Positions 1 through 12,500 of a stretch of DNA of 64,000 nucleotides are shown here, in pieces. Position numbers and translations under genes: made by a program. The notes under the pieces are model-generated. The model was not told the origin of the DNA. It saw only the letters and a list, made by a program, of their open reading frames with translations, and searched no databases. The stretch is from the NCBI RefSeq assembly GCF_000321225.1, contig NW_004450459.1, positions 1,074,471-1,138,470 on the forward strand. Reading direction: 5' to 3'. Origin of the DNA: Odobenus rosmarus divergens (Eukaryota; Chordata; Mammalia; Carnivora; Odobenidae). Within the stretch, counting starts at the first letter, position 1. Each line of letters starts with the position of its first letter.

Positions 1-274
1 AATATAATGTATGAAGACTAATATTGATAACCAGTAAATATCATTGTAATTATATCATAGTTTGAGAACTTTTGGAAAACAATGACAAGAATTTATGATT
101 TTCTCCTTGCATTTCAAAAATAAGTAACAATGTCATCTCTTGTTTTTTTAAAAAAGAAATTTATTAAGAATTTTGGAAGAAAAACATCAAGGGAAAACGA
201 TTTCATGTGAAATCAGCAAGTGTTATTCTAATAATTGTACATTATAGGCTACATGTTGTAAAGCCTTGAAAAAA

Positions 275-509
275 AATTTCTTTTAAAGATTTTATTTATT
301 TATTGGACAGAGAGAGACACAGAGAGAGAGGGAACAGAAGCAGCGGGAGAAGGAGAGGGAGAAGCAGGCTTCCCGCTGAGCAGGGAGCCCGATGTGGGGC
401 TCGATGTGGGGCTCGATGTGGGGCTCGATGTGGGGCTCGATCCCAGGACCCTGCGATCATGACCTGAGCCAAAGGCAGACGCTTAACGACTGAGCTACCC
501 AGGCGCCCC
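275..509 (-). mobile_element. CAN-SINE (tRNA-derived), minus strand
   Basis: The + strand reads poly(T), the TTTATTTATT tail complement, a GA-rich segment and the head complement CCCAGGCGCCCC. It is flanked by a 14-bp direct repeat (AAGCCTTGAAAAAA at 261-274 and 510-523), so the insertion boundaries are clear. It contains a local expansion of about four 12-bp units (GATGTGGGGCTC) at about 390-440, where a normal copy has one. The open reading frame across it, with repeated APHR, is an artefact of that expansion. Confidence 0.95.
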
Positions 510-1099
510 AAGCCTTGAAAAAATTTAATCTGCTAATGCACAGCACATCTTTTCTCTACTATAACACCAATTAATAATCATTGTTTCAAACCTCAGAATT
601 TTTAGCTGTTTTAGCTACATGTGATTCATGTTCAAATATGATTTTATATAATTTGACACATGGCAAAACTGTCATTATCGAGTGATAAAAAATGTTCTAC
701 AGTTGATTGTGGTGATGGTTGCAAAATGCTGTGAACCTACTAAAAACCATTTAATTGAACATTTTAAATGGATGAGTTGTATGATATATGAATTGTATCT
801 CAAGAAAGCTGTTTACAATAAATAGATGGAGAAGTCATAAAGTCATTAGAGAAAGTAAATTTATTATTTTCCTTGCATATGTGGTATTTCACATGATTGA
901 TAAAGAAATTTTGCTTTCCTAGCATTTCCCGATATTTCTGTTCCTGGTTTTGTTTTATTCATCTTTTATCTCTTCTTTAAGAAAAGAAATTAACTGCTCT
1001 AAACATCAGCCTCAAATTTTCAGCATACCAATCAGTAATTTTGTTTCACAAAGAATGAAAATTGCCCAGTCTGTATAGTTCAAGAAAATTATACATTTT

Positions 1100-1114
1100 C
1101 CACTAGATGGCACT
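1100..1114 (+). promoter_or_regulatory. CTCF-like motif upstream of RBM45
   Basis: CCACTAGATGGCACT matches the CTCF core pattern CCASYAGRKGGCRSY at nearly every position. It lies about 1.7 kb upstream of the RBM45 start codon in the same orientation as a second motif at 2653-2667. Occupancy cannot be judged from sequence. Confidence 0.5.
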
Positions 1115-1589
1115 GGTGTGCAAATAGTGTTGCTAGAATCTTCAAATTCTCACATCAATAAAATTATTAACATTGCCACATTGTTTTCATTCACTTTAAT
1201 TGATCTGGGTAAGACAAAGAGAAGTGGAAAGTTAAAACAAGATACTTCCTTGACTTGCTAAGCTCCAGGGTAAACAGAGTCCTTACTTCACAGATACAGG
1301 ATGTAAAGCAAGGAGAAATTATCATAATCTTGTTGTGCTAAAGCCAGAGTGAGAACCCACAATCCCTGACTCTTAGTTGCTGTCATACAAGTATACAATA
1401 TCAAAAGTGGGGGAATGGATACCCTAGTCAAAGGGAACAAGAAAATTCATCTCATTGTTCCATCGTACACATATTATCTCATTTGATCCCTAAGCTATGA
1501 GCTCCATATATATTATCTCATAAAATCCTAAGTATACAAACTCAATCTATTAACTTCGTAAGAGAAAGAGAATGATCATTTTGTTTAAT

Positions 1590-1672
1590 ACTATATCACT
1601 TGAATATAGCACAGTGCCCAACACATAGTAGACAATCAAAAACATTTAGTCCTCAAATAAATGGATGAATTA
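1590..1672 (+). repeat. L2-like LINE 3' end fragment
   Basis: It carries the characteristic GCACAGTGCCCAACACATAG segment followed by a CAAATAAATGGATGAAT-type end, as in degraded L2 3' ends. Old and diverged. Confidence 0.55.
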
Positions 1673-1689
1673 ACTGAGTTTAACAACTA

Positions 1690-1800
1690 CCCCATTTAGT
1701 GGGTAATACTATTTCTCCTTGCAGCTGAGGAAACTGAAGTTGGAAATATGAAGTGACTTGTCCAAACATACAATTCAGTGGCGAAACCATTTAACACAAT
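1690..1800 (-). repeat. MIR-like fragment, minus
   Basis: The order CCCATTTAGTGGG, GAGGAAACTGAAG, then GTGACTTGTCCAAACATAC resembles the reverse complement of the MIR core. Diverged. Confidence 0.5.
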
Positions 1801-1854
1801 CAGACATTATTTTGCACTATATATTTACATGTAAGTTTTCCACAATAGAAAGAA

Positions 1855-1960
1855 AGCTCTCTGAGGACAGGGATCATGTTTTTCCTTTTCCTTATTGTTG
1901 TGTCTAGCTCCTTACACAGAGCTGACACGCAGGTGGCACAGAATAAATAGTATTTATCTG
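1855..1960 (+). repeat. L2-like LINE 3' end fragment
   Basis: The CTCTGAGGACAGGGATCATG start, the GTGTCTAGCTCCTTACACAG middle and a GAATAAATAGTATTTATC end follow the L2 3' consensus order. Confidence 0.55.
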
Positions 1961-2275
1961 TTTAAGTTCAAAGCAACCCAGATCTTAGCAGCCTGGACTT
2001 GAACTTTCAAAGAGCTCTGCTCCTGGACCACTTTCTGTTTCATTCTTTTCATTTTATTCTAATTCCACTACAAAATCCAGCTCTTGTTTCTGGATTTCTC
2101 CTAGTTTCCCACTACCTCTCCTCAAGTCTCCTATAACAAGAAGTCTTAGAAGTCAGTATGCATTCCCACTTTGCTTGCCATTAAGATTTCTCCTAGTCCT
2201 AGAGCTGAGCAGTCCACCCTTTCAGCCTTCAAATCCCCAGGGGTGCTTGTGAGAGTTGAGCAGATCAGCCGACAG

Positions 2276-2440
2276 AGGTGGTTCTGGTTTTAGCTCTGTT
2301 ATTTGTACCCCTATTATCTTTGGCTATTCCAAGGGCCTCGATTTCCTCACCCCAATTTTCTCAACAAATGAGGCTGGAATTGGATTATCTCGAAAGTTCT
2401 TTATAGCTCTAAAGGCTATAGGGTTTTTAACTTTATCCTG
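2276..2440 (+). repeat. MIR fragment
   Basis: It shows the MIR order: TTTTAGCTCTGTTATTTGTA, then a CTCGATTTCCTCACC block, ending just upstream of the RBM45 CpG island. The short open frame here has no coding support. Confidence 0.5.
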
Positions 2441-2652
2441 TAATGGTCTTCTATTGAGCTTATGACCAAGATGGCAAACTTTGGGGGAAGAATGCTTGGG
2501 CTCTAGGGATGGGAATAAAGCCAGCGCTGGGAAAGCCTGTGCACCAGACAGGGCTGTTCTGGCCACAGGGAATGCGGAGGGCACACCTGAGTTTGAGCCT
2601 CGTTTCCGCGGGATTGGACTCCCGGACTGGGTCGGTCGCCCCACCCCCCGGA

Positions 2653-2667
2653 CCGCTAGGGGGCGCT
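2653..2667 (+). promoter_or_regulatory. Strong CTCF-like motif in RBM45 promoter
   Basis: CCGCTAGGGGGCGCT closely matches the high-affinity CTCF core. It lies about 200 bp upstream of the RBM45 start codon inside the CpG island, so promoter-bound CTCF is plausible. This is inferred from the motif only. Confidence 0.6.
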
Positions 2668-2734
2668 GCAGGCAGCTCCCCGGAAGCTGGCACCAGGCAC
2701 TGCCGGACCGCGCCAGGCGCCCGACTTCTTGCGT

Positions 2735-2744
2735 CTTCCGGAAG
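2735..2744. promoter_or_regulatory. Palindromic ETS double site (CTTCCGGAAG)
   Basis: A perfect 10-bp palindrome holding two overlapping GGAA cores back to back. ETS/GABPA-type sites of this form are common at TATA-less CpG promoters near the TSS, and this one sits about 115 bp before the ATG. Confidence 0.55.
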
Positions 2745-2857
2745 CGGAGCGCCGGACCCACAACGGCTGGGTGTGCAAAGCGGCGGTGGCGGGCGCGGCG
2801 GAAGCGAAGAGACCTGAAGGGGACCCGGGCCTGACTCCCGCGCCGGGGTGGAGCACC

Positions 2858-3157
2858 ATGGACGAAGCAGGCAGCTGTGCGAGCGGCGGAGGCTTCCGGC
2901 CGGGCGTGGACAGCCTGGACGAGCCCCCCAACAGCCGCATCTTTCTGGTGATCAGCAAGTACACGCCCGAGTCGGTGCTGAGGGAGCGCTTCTCGCCCTT
3001 CGGCGAGATCCAGGACATCTGGGTGGTGCGGGACAAGCACACCAAGGAGTCCAAGGGCATCGCCTTCGTCAAGTTTGCCCGCAGCTCGCAGGCCTGCAGG
3101 GCCATGGAGGAGATGCACGGCCAGTGCCTCAGTCCCAATGACACCAAGCCCATCAAG
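2858..3157 (+). CDS. RBM45: RBM45 coding exon 1 (residues 1-100)
   Basis: It encodes the N-terminus and nearly all of RRM1, ending in TKPIK. It stops in phase 0 at the donor AAG|GTGCAG, a weak match to the GTRAGT consensus. If intron 1 were retained, the frame would read on to a TGA at 3218-3220, giving a 120-residue RRM1-only product. No later GT in the exon keeps the family sequence, because exon 2 resumes with VFIAQS. Confidence 0.96.
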
Positions 3158-3485
3158 GTGCAGGTGCCGGGGTTGGGGTACCCGCGGGAGTGGGAAGGGA
3201 TGGGGCCTCCCTGCACCTGAAGCTGTGTCAGCGTGGGGTCGGGGTAGTACAGCACCTCCTTGGGGCGGACTGGGCAGCGCCTGGCATTCCGGGGGCGGGA
3301 GGATGGCGTTGGAGAGAGGGGTGCGGGGGTTTGGACGGTGCGGAAAGAACGTCCGCCCCGACTTCAGCTGCAGAGCTGACTGGGCCTCCCTCCACGCCGG
3401 CCGTCACCCCTACGCAGCTCTGGACTCCACGGCCCACCTCTGAACCGCCTCTCTCATAACCCCGTGTACCATGTATAAAAACAGA

Positions 3486-3517
<32 letters not shown>

Positions 3518-6500
3518 CAGGTTGGTACTGAGCTTAACAACTTGATAAAGGTGTATTAAACTGTGGCCTCTCTGGTGTTGGGCGTTTGCCCAGTACCGGA
3601 CGAAAGTGTACATGTATATAATGTTTGAGTCAAGGTGACTAAAACTGCTGCTATTGTATATTTGTCACACTATTGTGATTTTTAAAAATCCTCTTAACTA
3701 AGCCCTCTTTGTGAAAGTAGTAATGGCATACATTTTGTTATTGCCACTTTTCTTTGAAAGCAACCAAAGTAAACTGCCTTAAGAAGAGCCAAATCATTGT
3801 GATGGTAGTGTAGTGGTATTGTTATTAAATGCTTCTTTGTATACTCTTGGTTCACCCTGGAGGTATTTATATTGTTTCCGCACTTGTGTAAAATTAAGAT
3901 AACTGACACGTGGCAGGAAGGGTGATTTTGAGAGTTATTTGACTTTATCTATGCTTTTAGCACAGTGCTTGGCAAAAGGTAGGCCCTCAATATATCCTTA
4001 TGGTCAGTAGTAGCCAAAATGTCATTCCTTACTGGCTGTGAACTCAGTTCAGGACCCAATCCTGAGGATCTGACAGTTGCTTAAACTGTACCCTCACCTG
4101 TCCTGTAGAAATAGTTGCTGTGTATGTAATTCTGTTGGAGACTTCCACAAAATTCTCCTTTCCCTCGACTTTTTTCCCCCCTTTTATTCCTCCCACTTAC
4201 TACAGAAAACTGATAAGAATACTGACATAAATGAAAGACTGAAAGATAATTTCAGTCTCGGAGGTCTTCCCTATACCTCCATCCACAAAAGAGAAGGAGC
4301 ATAGGAGTATACCAGCAATACAGTAGACCACCATAGACATTCCCTTTATTTCCACCTCCCCAACTCTCTGAAATGGAGCAGAACAGATCATCAATAAAAT
4401 GAATTGTAAGGCAACAGCATATGCTAGATCAGGGGTTGACAAACTTTTTCTGTAGGAGGACAGATAGTAAATATTTTAGGTGTTGTGAGCCACATACAGT
4501 CTCTGTGACATGTTCGGTGTTTTTAACAGCCCTTTAAAAATGTAAAAACAATTTTTAGATCATGGGCTGTAGAAAAACAGGAAGCTGTGGTTTGCTGACT
4601 CCTGTCCTAGATTGGTAATTTGTATCTCCTTCTAATTAAATTAGCCTAGAGGGTTTTTTATACTTTTGAGTATAACCAGAGATCTGTGGGCAACCCAAAA
4701 AGTGCCCCAGATCTCAAACCTATATAATCCCTTTTCCTTGATTAAATTCCTACAAGAGAAGTAAAAGTCCCATCACTGAAATGTACCCTCCCTTTTAGCC
4801 ACAGAGAAGCTACTCCCCAAAATAATTCAAGTTTAACTTGTTTTCCACATTTTGGTCCACTCAGTTTCAGCCAGAAGTTTGTTGCACTACAGGACCAAGC
4901 TAGACAGTCTAAGTTCATTCTTCAGCAGGTTCAGCTTGGTCTGTCTTTCACTGGAATGTAGTTTCTTTGTGTTTCTTTTTGTTTTTTCTGTATTTCCCGT
5001 TAAATTAATTCAGCTTCAACTTTTCTCATGTAGTTTGCTTTTGCAAAGTTCCAAAGGATCTATAAGACACATAAGAAAATTATAGCCCTGGGCCTACAGC
5101 CAGAAAAGATTGGCTAAGTAAGAGTTATTCTGTGACCAACTACATTATCTGGAGGAAAGTGGTAAAGTTTTGGTTTTCAGCTTTGCAAGAATGCCTCTTA
5201 TTTAGAGTCTGTAGTCTGAACATAAAGTCTCAGGAGAACTCTCCATTAGGTGGTTAATTATTATACATGTGTTCTGCTCAGACACTGCCTGCCTTATTGG
5301 AAATTTGAAACACTCTAGACTTCTAAAATTTAGAAATTTGTGATCTGATGACACCTCCAGTCTCAAATCTTAACTTGAGACTCTTTCTTTTCCCCCAGTA
5401 TCTTCCCATATTCGTAAAGATTTCCTATTTTATTTTTCTATTGATCATTCATTAGTGATACGTCCACTAGACTGACTTTCTAGTGGGTCATTTCTGTATT
5501 GCTCAGTACTCTGTTACTAATACCTCATACACTGCTAGTGTAAGTTTATTGAAGAAGTAACAGTAGACTCTAGGAATATGTCTCCAGCTGTGTCTTGTCA
5601 ACGAGGTCCTATACCTCTATGACAGCTGTTTTCTAAGCAAACATACGATCTTCTGTTTCATACTTTTGAAATCCCATGGCTTTATAAGTTCTCTGTCCTT
5701 TGGGTTGCTGCCTCCTACTCTGGAATTCCATAAGTTGAGGTTTTCTCATACTTGAATGGTATACAGCCCTCCCTTTAAAGTAGAAGAAAAAAGAAACCTT
5801 AAGGGCTTTGTGTGGTGATTTATATTAATTTTATTACGTCTTCAATTTATAAAAAAACAAAACTAGTCATTAAAATTCTTATCCTTATAGCTCTGTACAA
5901 ATCCACAATCCTAATTAGAGATTTTAACATTCCTCTAGGATAATATAAAACCAAAACAGTTTTATAAAGTAATAAGCAACAATCTAGTATCATAATCCAA
6001 GTAATAAATCTAAGTAATCTAATGTCACAGATGATGTTTCAGTAAAACTAAATTGCTAATAGTAGAAAATGGAGCCTCAGGTAGTCCTGTGCATTTTCTT
6101 GCTCACATAAATCATTTGGATGGTCCCTGAGATGATCCAGAATATGGTTATGTTACCTTTTTTAAAGGTTAATATTAGAAAGAAAACAATTAAAAATAAT
6201 GACATTCTAGACTTAAACCCAACTATATCAATAATTACATTAAACATAAGTAGACTTAATGTGCCAATTAAAGGCAGAGATTATCAGGATTTATAAAAAA
6301 AGAAAGACCAAACTAAATACTATTTAAAAGAGACATAAAGATACAAAGTGGTTGAAAGTTAAAGGATAGAAAAAGCTTGTGTGAGGGGCGCCTGGGTGGC
6401 TCAGTCGTTAAGCGTCTGCCTTCGGCTCAGGTCATGATCCCAAGTTCTGGGATCAAGCCCCGCATCGGGCTCCTTGCTCCACGGGAGGCCTGCTTCTCCC

Positions 6501-9500
6501 TCTCCCTCTCCCACTGCCCCTGCTTGTGTTCCTGCTCTCGCTATCTCTCTCTCTGTCAAATAAATAAATAAAATATTAAAAAAAAAAAAAAGAAAAAGCT
6601 TGTGTGATGTCATACAAAATGGTCTTCAACACAAAGAGTATTAACAGAGATAGGGCAATCTCATAGGAATAAGAGTATCAGTCAAAAAGTACATAACAAT
6701 CCCACATGTTTATGCAGCCAGTAATACAGCTTCAAAATACATGAAGCATTACTGATAGAACTAAAAGGAGAAAGATAAATTTGCAATCAGGTTTTTATAC
6801 TCCTCTCTTAGTATCTGATAAAACAACTAGACAAAATCAGTAAAAATCTGATATTTAAATAATACTATCAATCAACTGTAATTGGCATTTATTAGACACT
6901 GTGTTCAGCAACTACAGAGTATACATTCTTTTTCAATGCACTGACTTCCTCTTGGCAGACAAAAGTGCAAAAGTAAATGCAGACATTGGTATTATCTCAT
7001 ATAAAATGTCATTGCAGTAAAGATTGCTTTAAAAAAACTTTTTTGACAAAACGCTATTACATTGTGTTTAACCTAACATGAATCTCACACTAGTAATGAA
7101 GTAAGTATACTTAAGAAATAGGAAAGCAGTTAACTGATTTTTTTTATATTATTTTTTGGATTTTGTTTGTTTCTTAGGTTTTCATTGCTCAGTCCCGATC
7201 ATCTGGAAGTCACCGCGATGTTGAAGATGAAGAACTTACGAGAATATTTGTTATGATACCAAAGTCCTACACAGAAGAAGATCTGCGGGAAAAATTTAAG
7301 GTACTTATGTTTTCTAATCAGCTAGCATCTGTGGTAACTTACAATCCTAAATTGGTTGTATGGTTATTAAATCTTAAGTGTTGTTTCAGTTAGATGATTA
7401 GATTGGTGGTAGAGAATTAAGGAACTGTTTTTAAATCATCTATTTCCATCTAGTTTTAAAATATTAAACCTAGAATAAACTAACTTAAAAAAAAAAACCA
7501 TAAAAACTGGAAAATATTAATGATGGTATTTTCCCCCATAAAAGGAAAACACAGATTCAGGAAAATAAAGTATAAAGCCCGGAGTTTTAAATTAGGTCAC
7601 ATACCTTGTAGGTGGTGGAACCTGCTCTTGGTCTTTACACTTTCCAAGTACCCTCTCACCACTCTGTTGCTCTCATATAGAGGGGAGTCAAGGAAGCCTG
7701 AGTGTGTCAACTGTATTATCTAGTATTGATTATAAGCTTGTGGCATGTAGATGTACTTATTCGCAGAAAGGCTCATCCTTTATAGAATTTTTGTCCTAAA
7801 ATTAAGCCTTTGAAGGAGTTCTATTAAAAGGAAAAAAAAAACTACAGCTCTGAACCATGTAGCAAGATTATAGTCCATGAAATTTGAAGAGAATTTTAAA
7901 TCTCTTTTTAGCCATTGATTTTTATATATGTGATATACTTTCACAAAAATTATTAAAAAGCAATTCTTAAATTGTTTTGAGTTGTAATTTTTTATCCTTT
8001 TTCTACTAAGTTTCCCAACACTATGAATCAGGTGGGCAACAAGCAAGAAAGAAAAGAAACAAATAGTGAAAAGTAATTTTCAAACTTTCTCTGTCCTACC
8101 CCAAATAAGAGTTGAATAAAATATCTCAAAAATAACAACTACCAAAAATATATATTCCATACTTCTTCCAATAGTAAGAAAGAAGTTTTTATCTTATGTA
8201 TTTATAAATTTTTATCTTTTTCTGAGTGAACAAATATGACATTTTTATCCGAATGTATAATAATTAAGTAGCTAACTGGTTACGTGAGACTTTTATAAAA
8301 TAAAAAATAAACACTAAGGGGGCACCTGGGTGGCTCAGTTGTTTAAGCATGTGACTCTTGATTTTGGCTCAGGTCATGATCTCAGGGTCATGAGGCGGAG
8401 CCCTGCATATGGCTCCACACTCAGCTCAGAGTCTGCTAGAGATTTTCTCTCTCCCTCTCTGCCCCTCCCCCTGCTCACACACACAAACTGTCTCTCTCTA
8501 AATAATGAATAAATAAAATCTTAAAAAAAATAAATACTAAGAATTTATATCCCATATTTCTACCAACATTAAAAGTAAACTTTTACCCATATTTTTCACA
8601 TAGAGAATTGACTTTTGAGTACGTCAGTGTGTTTTAGTGATACACTTTGAGAGGCTCCTCTTCAAAAGAATACATAATCAGTTATGTCCTGTTAGAAGGC
8701 AGACAGCTGTAGCTAATGTTTAGTGTGTCCCAGACCCTTTAGGTCTATTAGTTCATTTAACTCTTAAAATAACCCTTTGAAGTAGGTACAACTTTTAGCC
8801 CCATTTAACAGGTAAAGAGATAGGCACAGAGAAGATAACTAAACTACTCAGTTAATAAGGGACTGAACTAAGATTTGGATATGGAAGGTTCAATTCCAGC
8901 TTGTAATCACCACTGAGCAAGACTTTGGAGCTTTCCAAACCATGTACACATTCTTACTCGCCCTGCATGACATGGGCAAATTATTTGATTTCTCAAAGAC
9001 CCAGTTTCCTTGTCTGTGAAATAGTATAATATATATAGATATACAAATATATAATATATTGTGTATATATACATATACATACATATATACATACACACAT
9101 ACATATTATACATATATCCTTAAAGGACTTTTGTAGCAGTAAGATAATATATGTAAAGCAAATGCTCAGAAGATGAAAATGAAAATCATCATTATTTTGG
9201 TTATGTTATTATTTGCCTGTATCGTTAGTATGGTTTTTTTTCTAGTGCCTCATTAGTTTGTGACATTTGGATTCTATTATTAAAAATGGCTGTAAATTCT
9301 AATTCTCATTTCTAGTTTTGCCAATAAGGGACACAAATAAACTTTAAGTTCTGAAATAATCTGTTCAGTTATTGATTTTGACTCCTCTAAGATCATTTCT
9401 TTTAACTCTCATAGGTGTATGGAGATATCGAGTATTGCAGCATTATTAAGAATAAAGTAACTGGAGAAAGTAAAGGTTTGGGTTATGTTCGATACTTAAA

Positions 9501-12500
9501 ACCATCACAAGCTGCCCAAGCAATAGAAAACTGTGATCGAAGTAAGGATATGTTCATTTAACATATTAAAGACTTCTTAAAAACTTTTAATTATTCTAAA
9601 TAACTGAATTTAACACTTGGTTTTGCTAATAACCATACCTGCTCATTTAATCCTAGCAATGGGAGTTAAATATATGTATATACCTAAGATGAAAATTATT
9701 TGGGGGCTGTGATTAAGTTTTCATTGAGGCACTGTCTTGAAGAGAAATATGAGCAATTGCATTAACTTAATAAATGAAAATATGTTGCCACATTTTGGTT
9801 ATTATTTCTATAGTAATTTAAAATTTTTAAGTATTAAAAAATTGACTTACCCTTTCAGGCTTTTTTAAAGAATATTTTTTCTTTATATTAAAAAAAAGAA
9901 CTCCAATTTTCTATTTGTTCATATTTAACCTAAACCTTAAATAGAATTAAGTATATACTAATAAACATAAAGGTTAGGGTTGAGACTTAGTGTAATATTT
10001 GCCCACATAGGTAACTAAATATATATTGGGTTAATTTTGAGCTAGAGTGATATTAATTGGATCTTTTGCTATTGCTGGTATATATAATGAAGAATAAGAA
10101 TTTTAAAGAAGCCAAGGAAAATACCCTTTGTTGTCATACTCCTGGTTATATTGACCTTGAGAAATGAGGAATAATTAATTAGTAGGTTTTAGGATATTAT
10201 AAAGATCTATATGTACTGGAAAGAATTATTGCTAATCAGTAGAATTCTTTTTTTATTTTATTTTATTATGTTATGTTAGTCACCATACAGTACATCATTA
10301 GTTTTTGATGTAGTGATCCACAATTCATTGTTTTCGTATAACACCCAGTGCTCCATGCAGAACATGCCCTCCTTAAATAACCCTAAGATACATACCAAAA
10401 TTTCCTCTCAGATCCTTCTAAATTTCTCAGTCAACCAGCATTAATTGAGTACCTATGGTATACTCAGCAGTATGTTAAGTAAAAAGATACAAAGGGAATA
10501 AATATATAGCTTTTAAGGAATTTAATTATATTGGGTAGCCAAGATCTAATAGACAAAAAATAGTTAAAGAATAATAGAAGAGGGATGCCTGGGTGGCTCA
10601 GTCGTTAGGCGGCTGCCTTCAGCTCAGGTCATGATCCCAGGGTTCTGGGATCGAGCCCCGCATTGGGCTCCCTGCTCCACGGGAAGCCTGCTTCTCCCTC
10701 TCTCACTCCCCCTGCTTGTGTTCCCTCTCTCGCTGTGTCTCTCTCTGTCAAATAAATAAATAAAATCTTTAAAAAAAAAAAAAAAAAAAAAAAAAGAAGA
10801 ATTTTTAAAAGGCTCTTTGAAAGCAGGGAGTATGTTTTATTTGTCTGTTTCTGTCATTCCTAGTACCTAGTACAGTTAGTTATAGGCCCTCTATAAAGAT
10901 TTATTGAGATCTCTATCAAAGATACTGCCATTTTTAATAGACTCAATAAAAATTTGCCAAATGAGAAAATGTTAGAAAATGTGTGGTATGGTCCAACAGT
11001 GGTGAGAAACAAGTGCATTGTGAGCATGAGAACACCTCTAGAGGTAAGATTGACATCTGGTATAGAGTAGGCAGGACAGAGGGTGAGAGCAGTTTTAGCA
11101 AAGGCACAGAGCTAGGAGTAAACATGTCTTTGCTTAATACTGTGAAGGCAACAGTCTGAAGAAAGCGTAATAATCCTGTTGAGAAATTAGGAAACAAAGT
11201 TAACTAAATACATTGGCACCATATATGGGAGGTTATAAACAGTTCAACCTCAGTTAGGATTCCCTTGTAGATTGTTTTAAAAGGAGAAAAATAACTATTA
11301 GGACATTTGATCTAACCACAGTTTCAAGGATGGATTTCCAGAGAAAGAATTCGAAGTGACTGGTTTTATCCTTTTACGAGCCACTGCATAATATGTTGAA
11401 AGCTATGAACCTTCTCCTTTGAAATATGCCCATATGCACATATACATAAGCATTTTGTTTAAAGTTTCAGAGAGTTCATGGAACCTTCCCACTTTTTGAA
11501 GCTCATCTTTGAGCCCCTACTTAAAACCTTTGATCCAGAGGCAAAGAGACCACTTAAAGAGTTGTAATTAATTGAAGGGAATCTGACTTAGAAACAAAGG
11601 CAAAGAAATTGGAATAAAAGATAACATCTTGTAAGTGTATTTCAAAGGAAGAGTCTTGCTAACAGGTTGAATGTAAAGAGCCCTATAGGATTTTGATGTT
11701 GAACCAGGGAGAACGAGCCGTGATGTTTTTTGTAATAGCCGGGAGACTGGAAAGGATAAGATAGAATTGCTGATCTTTCATGTCTACATTGACCCATAAC
11801 TTGAGATTCTTGCGCTTTTTATTTATTCTTTGCCATCTTCCAAAAAGCCAAGAAGTAGGTCTGGTGCAGATGGCCCTTGTATAGATTTTGTTTTATACAA
11901 TTACAGTTAAAAGCTAAGTCAAGCATAGCAATAAAGCATATTTGCAGGTGTGTTCAATTTGCTATGAAGTTTGAAAGTCATAGATTCTCTTTTTCAGGTT
12001 TTAGGGCAATCTTGGCTGAACCTAAAAATAAAGCGTCTGAATCCTCGGAACAAGACTATTATAGTAACATGAGGCAGGAGACATTGGGACATGAACCTAG
12101 AGTTAATATGTTTCCATTTGGTGAGTAAGCTATCCTTTATTTTAATAGTATAAGTAGTATATACAGTTGGATTTGGATTTCATAAAATATTCTTTAGTCT
12201 GTAAATCTCACTTGGTGAATAAAAGTTAATATGGGGTTTTTTGAGAAGTTTGCCATGACTCCTCATGGTCTTAATATTTAACACTTGCGTAACTAGTATT
12301 TAACACTATGTGTAACATAGAAAACTGTAATTGGAAATTATTATATAAATTTATATTATATGTTATATTTTATGTATAACAGAAATATATGTTTATATTA
12401 TATATAATTATATATTTCTATGTGTAACGGGAAAAAATAATAATTCCAATTATAGTTTTCTATGGTTAGTTATGTATTATCTAAATATTAAACTACATCA

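Larger units (their letters stand above)
2560..3420. promoter_or_regulatory. RBM45: CpG island and RBM45 promoter
   Basis: Base composition changes abruptly from AT-rich flanks to a GC- and CpG-rich block that covers the presumed TSS, exon 1 and the start of intron 1. No TATA box was seen near the expected start, which fits a housekeeping promoter with dispersed initiation. It contains a CTCF-like motif (2653-2667), an ETS palindrome (2735-2744) and further GCGGAAG-type sites near 2800. The exact TSS is not determinable; about 2740-2800 is a guess. Several long open frames on both strands here come from low stop-codon density. Confidence 0.85.
3158..7177 (+). other. RBM45: RBM45 intron 1
   Basis: About 4 kb, GT-AG. 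It holds the tail of the CpG island, a poly(T) run (3486-3507), a hAT-type repeat relic (4429-4612), a sense L1 relic (about 6220-6960) and a CAN-SINE (6385-6590) inserted into that L1. A perfect 8-bp inverted repeat (CCACTAGA/TCTAGTGG) lies at 5464-5487. No coding signal or RNA gene was recognised. Confidence 0.85.
7301..9414 (+). other. RBM45: RBM45 intron 2
   Basis: About 2.1 kb, GT-AG. It holds an older CAN-SINE (8318-8530), a MIR relic (8712-8880) and an AT/AC-rich simple tract (9029-9113). No other feature recognised. Confidence 0.85.
9542..11997 (+). other. RBM45: RBM45 intron 3
   Basis: About 2.5 kb, GT-AG. It holds an antisense L1 3' end (10240-10385), a CAN-SINE (10582-10795) and an L2-like fragment (10820-10905). 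The rest is unremarkable AT-rich sequence. Confidence 0.85.

Noticed and set aside
1..2500. Search for a PDE11A exon (upstream neighbour in human)
   Set aside because: No conserved coding segment or CpG-rich first exon was seen; only repeats.
2324..3118. 264-residue minus-strand open frame, and others, over the CpG island
   Set aside because: They lie antisense to RBM45 exon 1 or its promoter. High GC lowers stop frequency, and no family resemblance or splice logic was found.
5464..5487. CCACTAGA...TCTAGTGG considered as paired CTCF sites
   Set aside because: Neither half has the required GGNGGC part; it is just a short inverted repeat.
6377..6571. Recurring short frames reading [25 protein letters not shown] peptides throughout the window
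   Set aside because: They are all translations of CAN-SINE heads, not a gene family.
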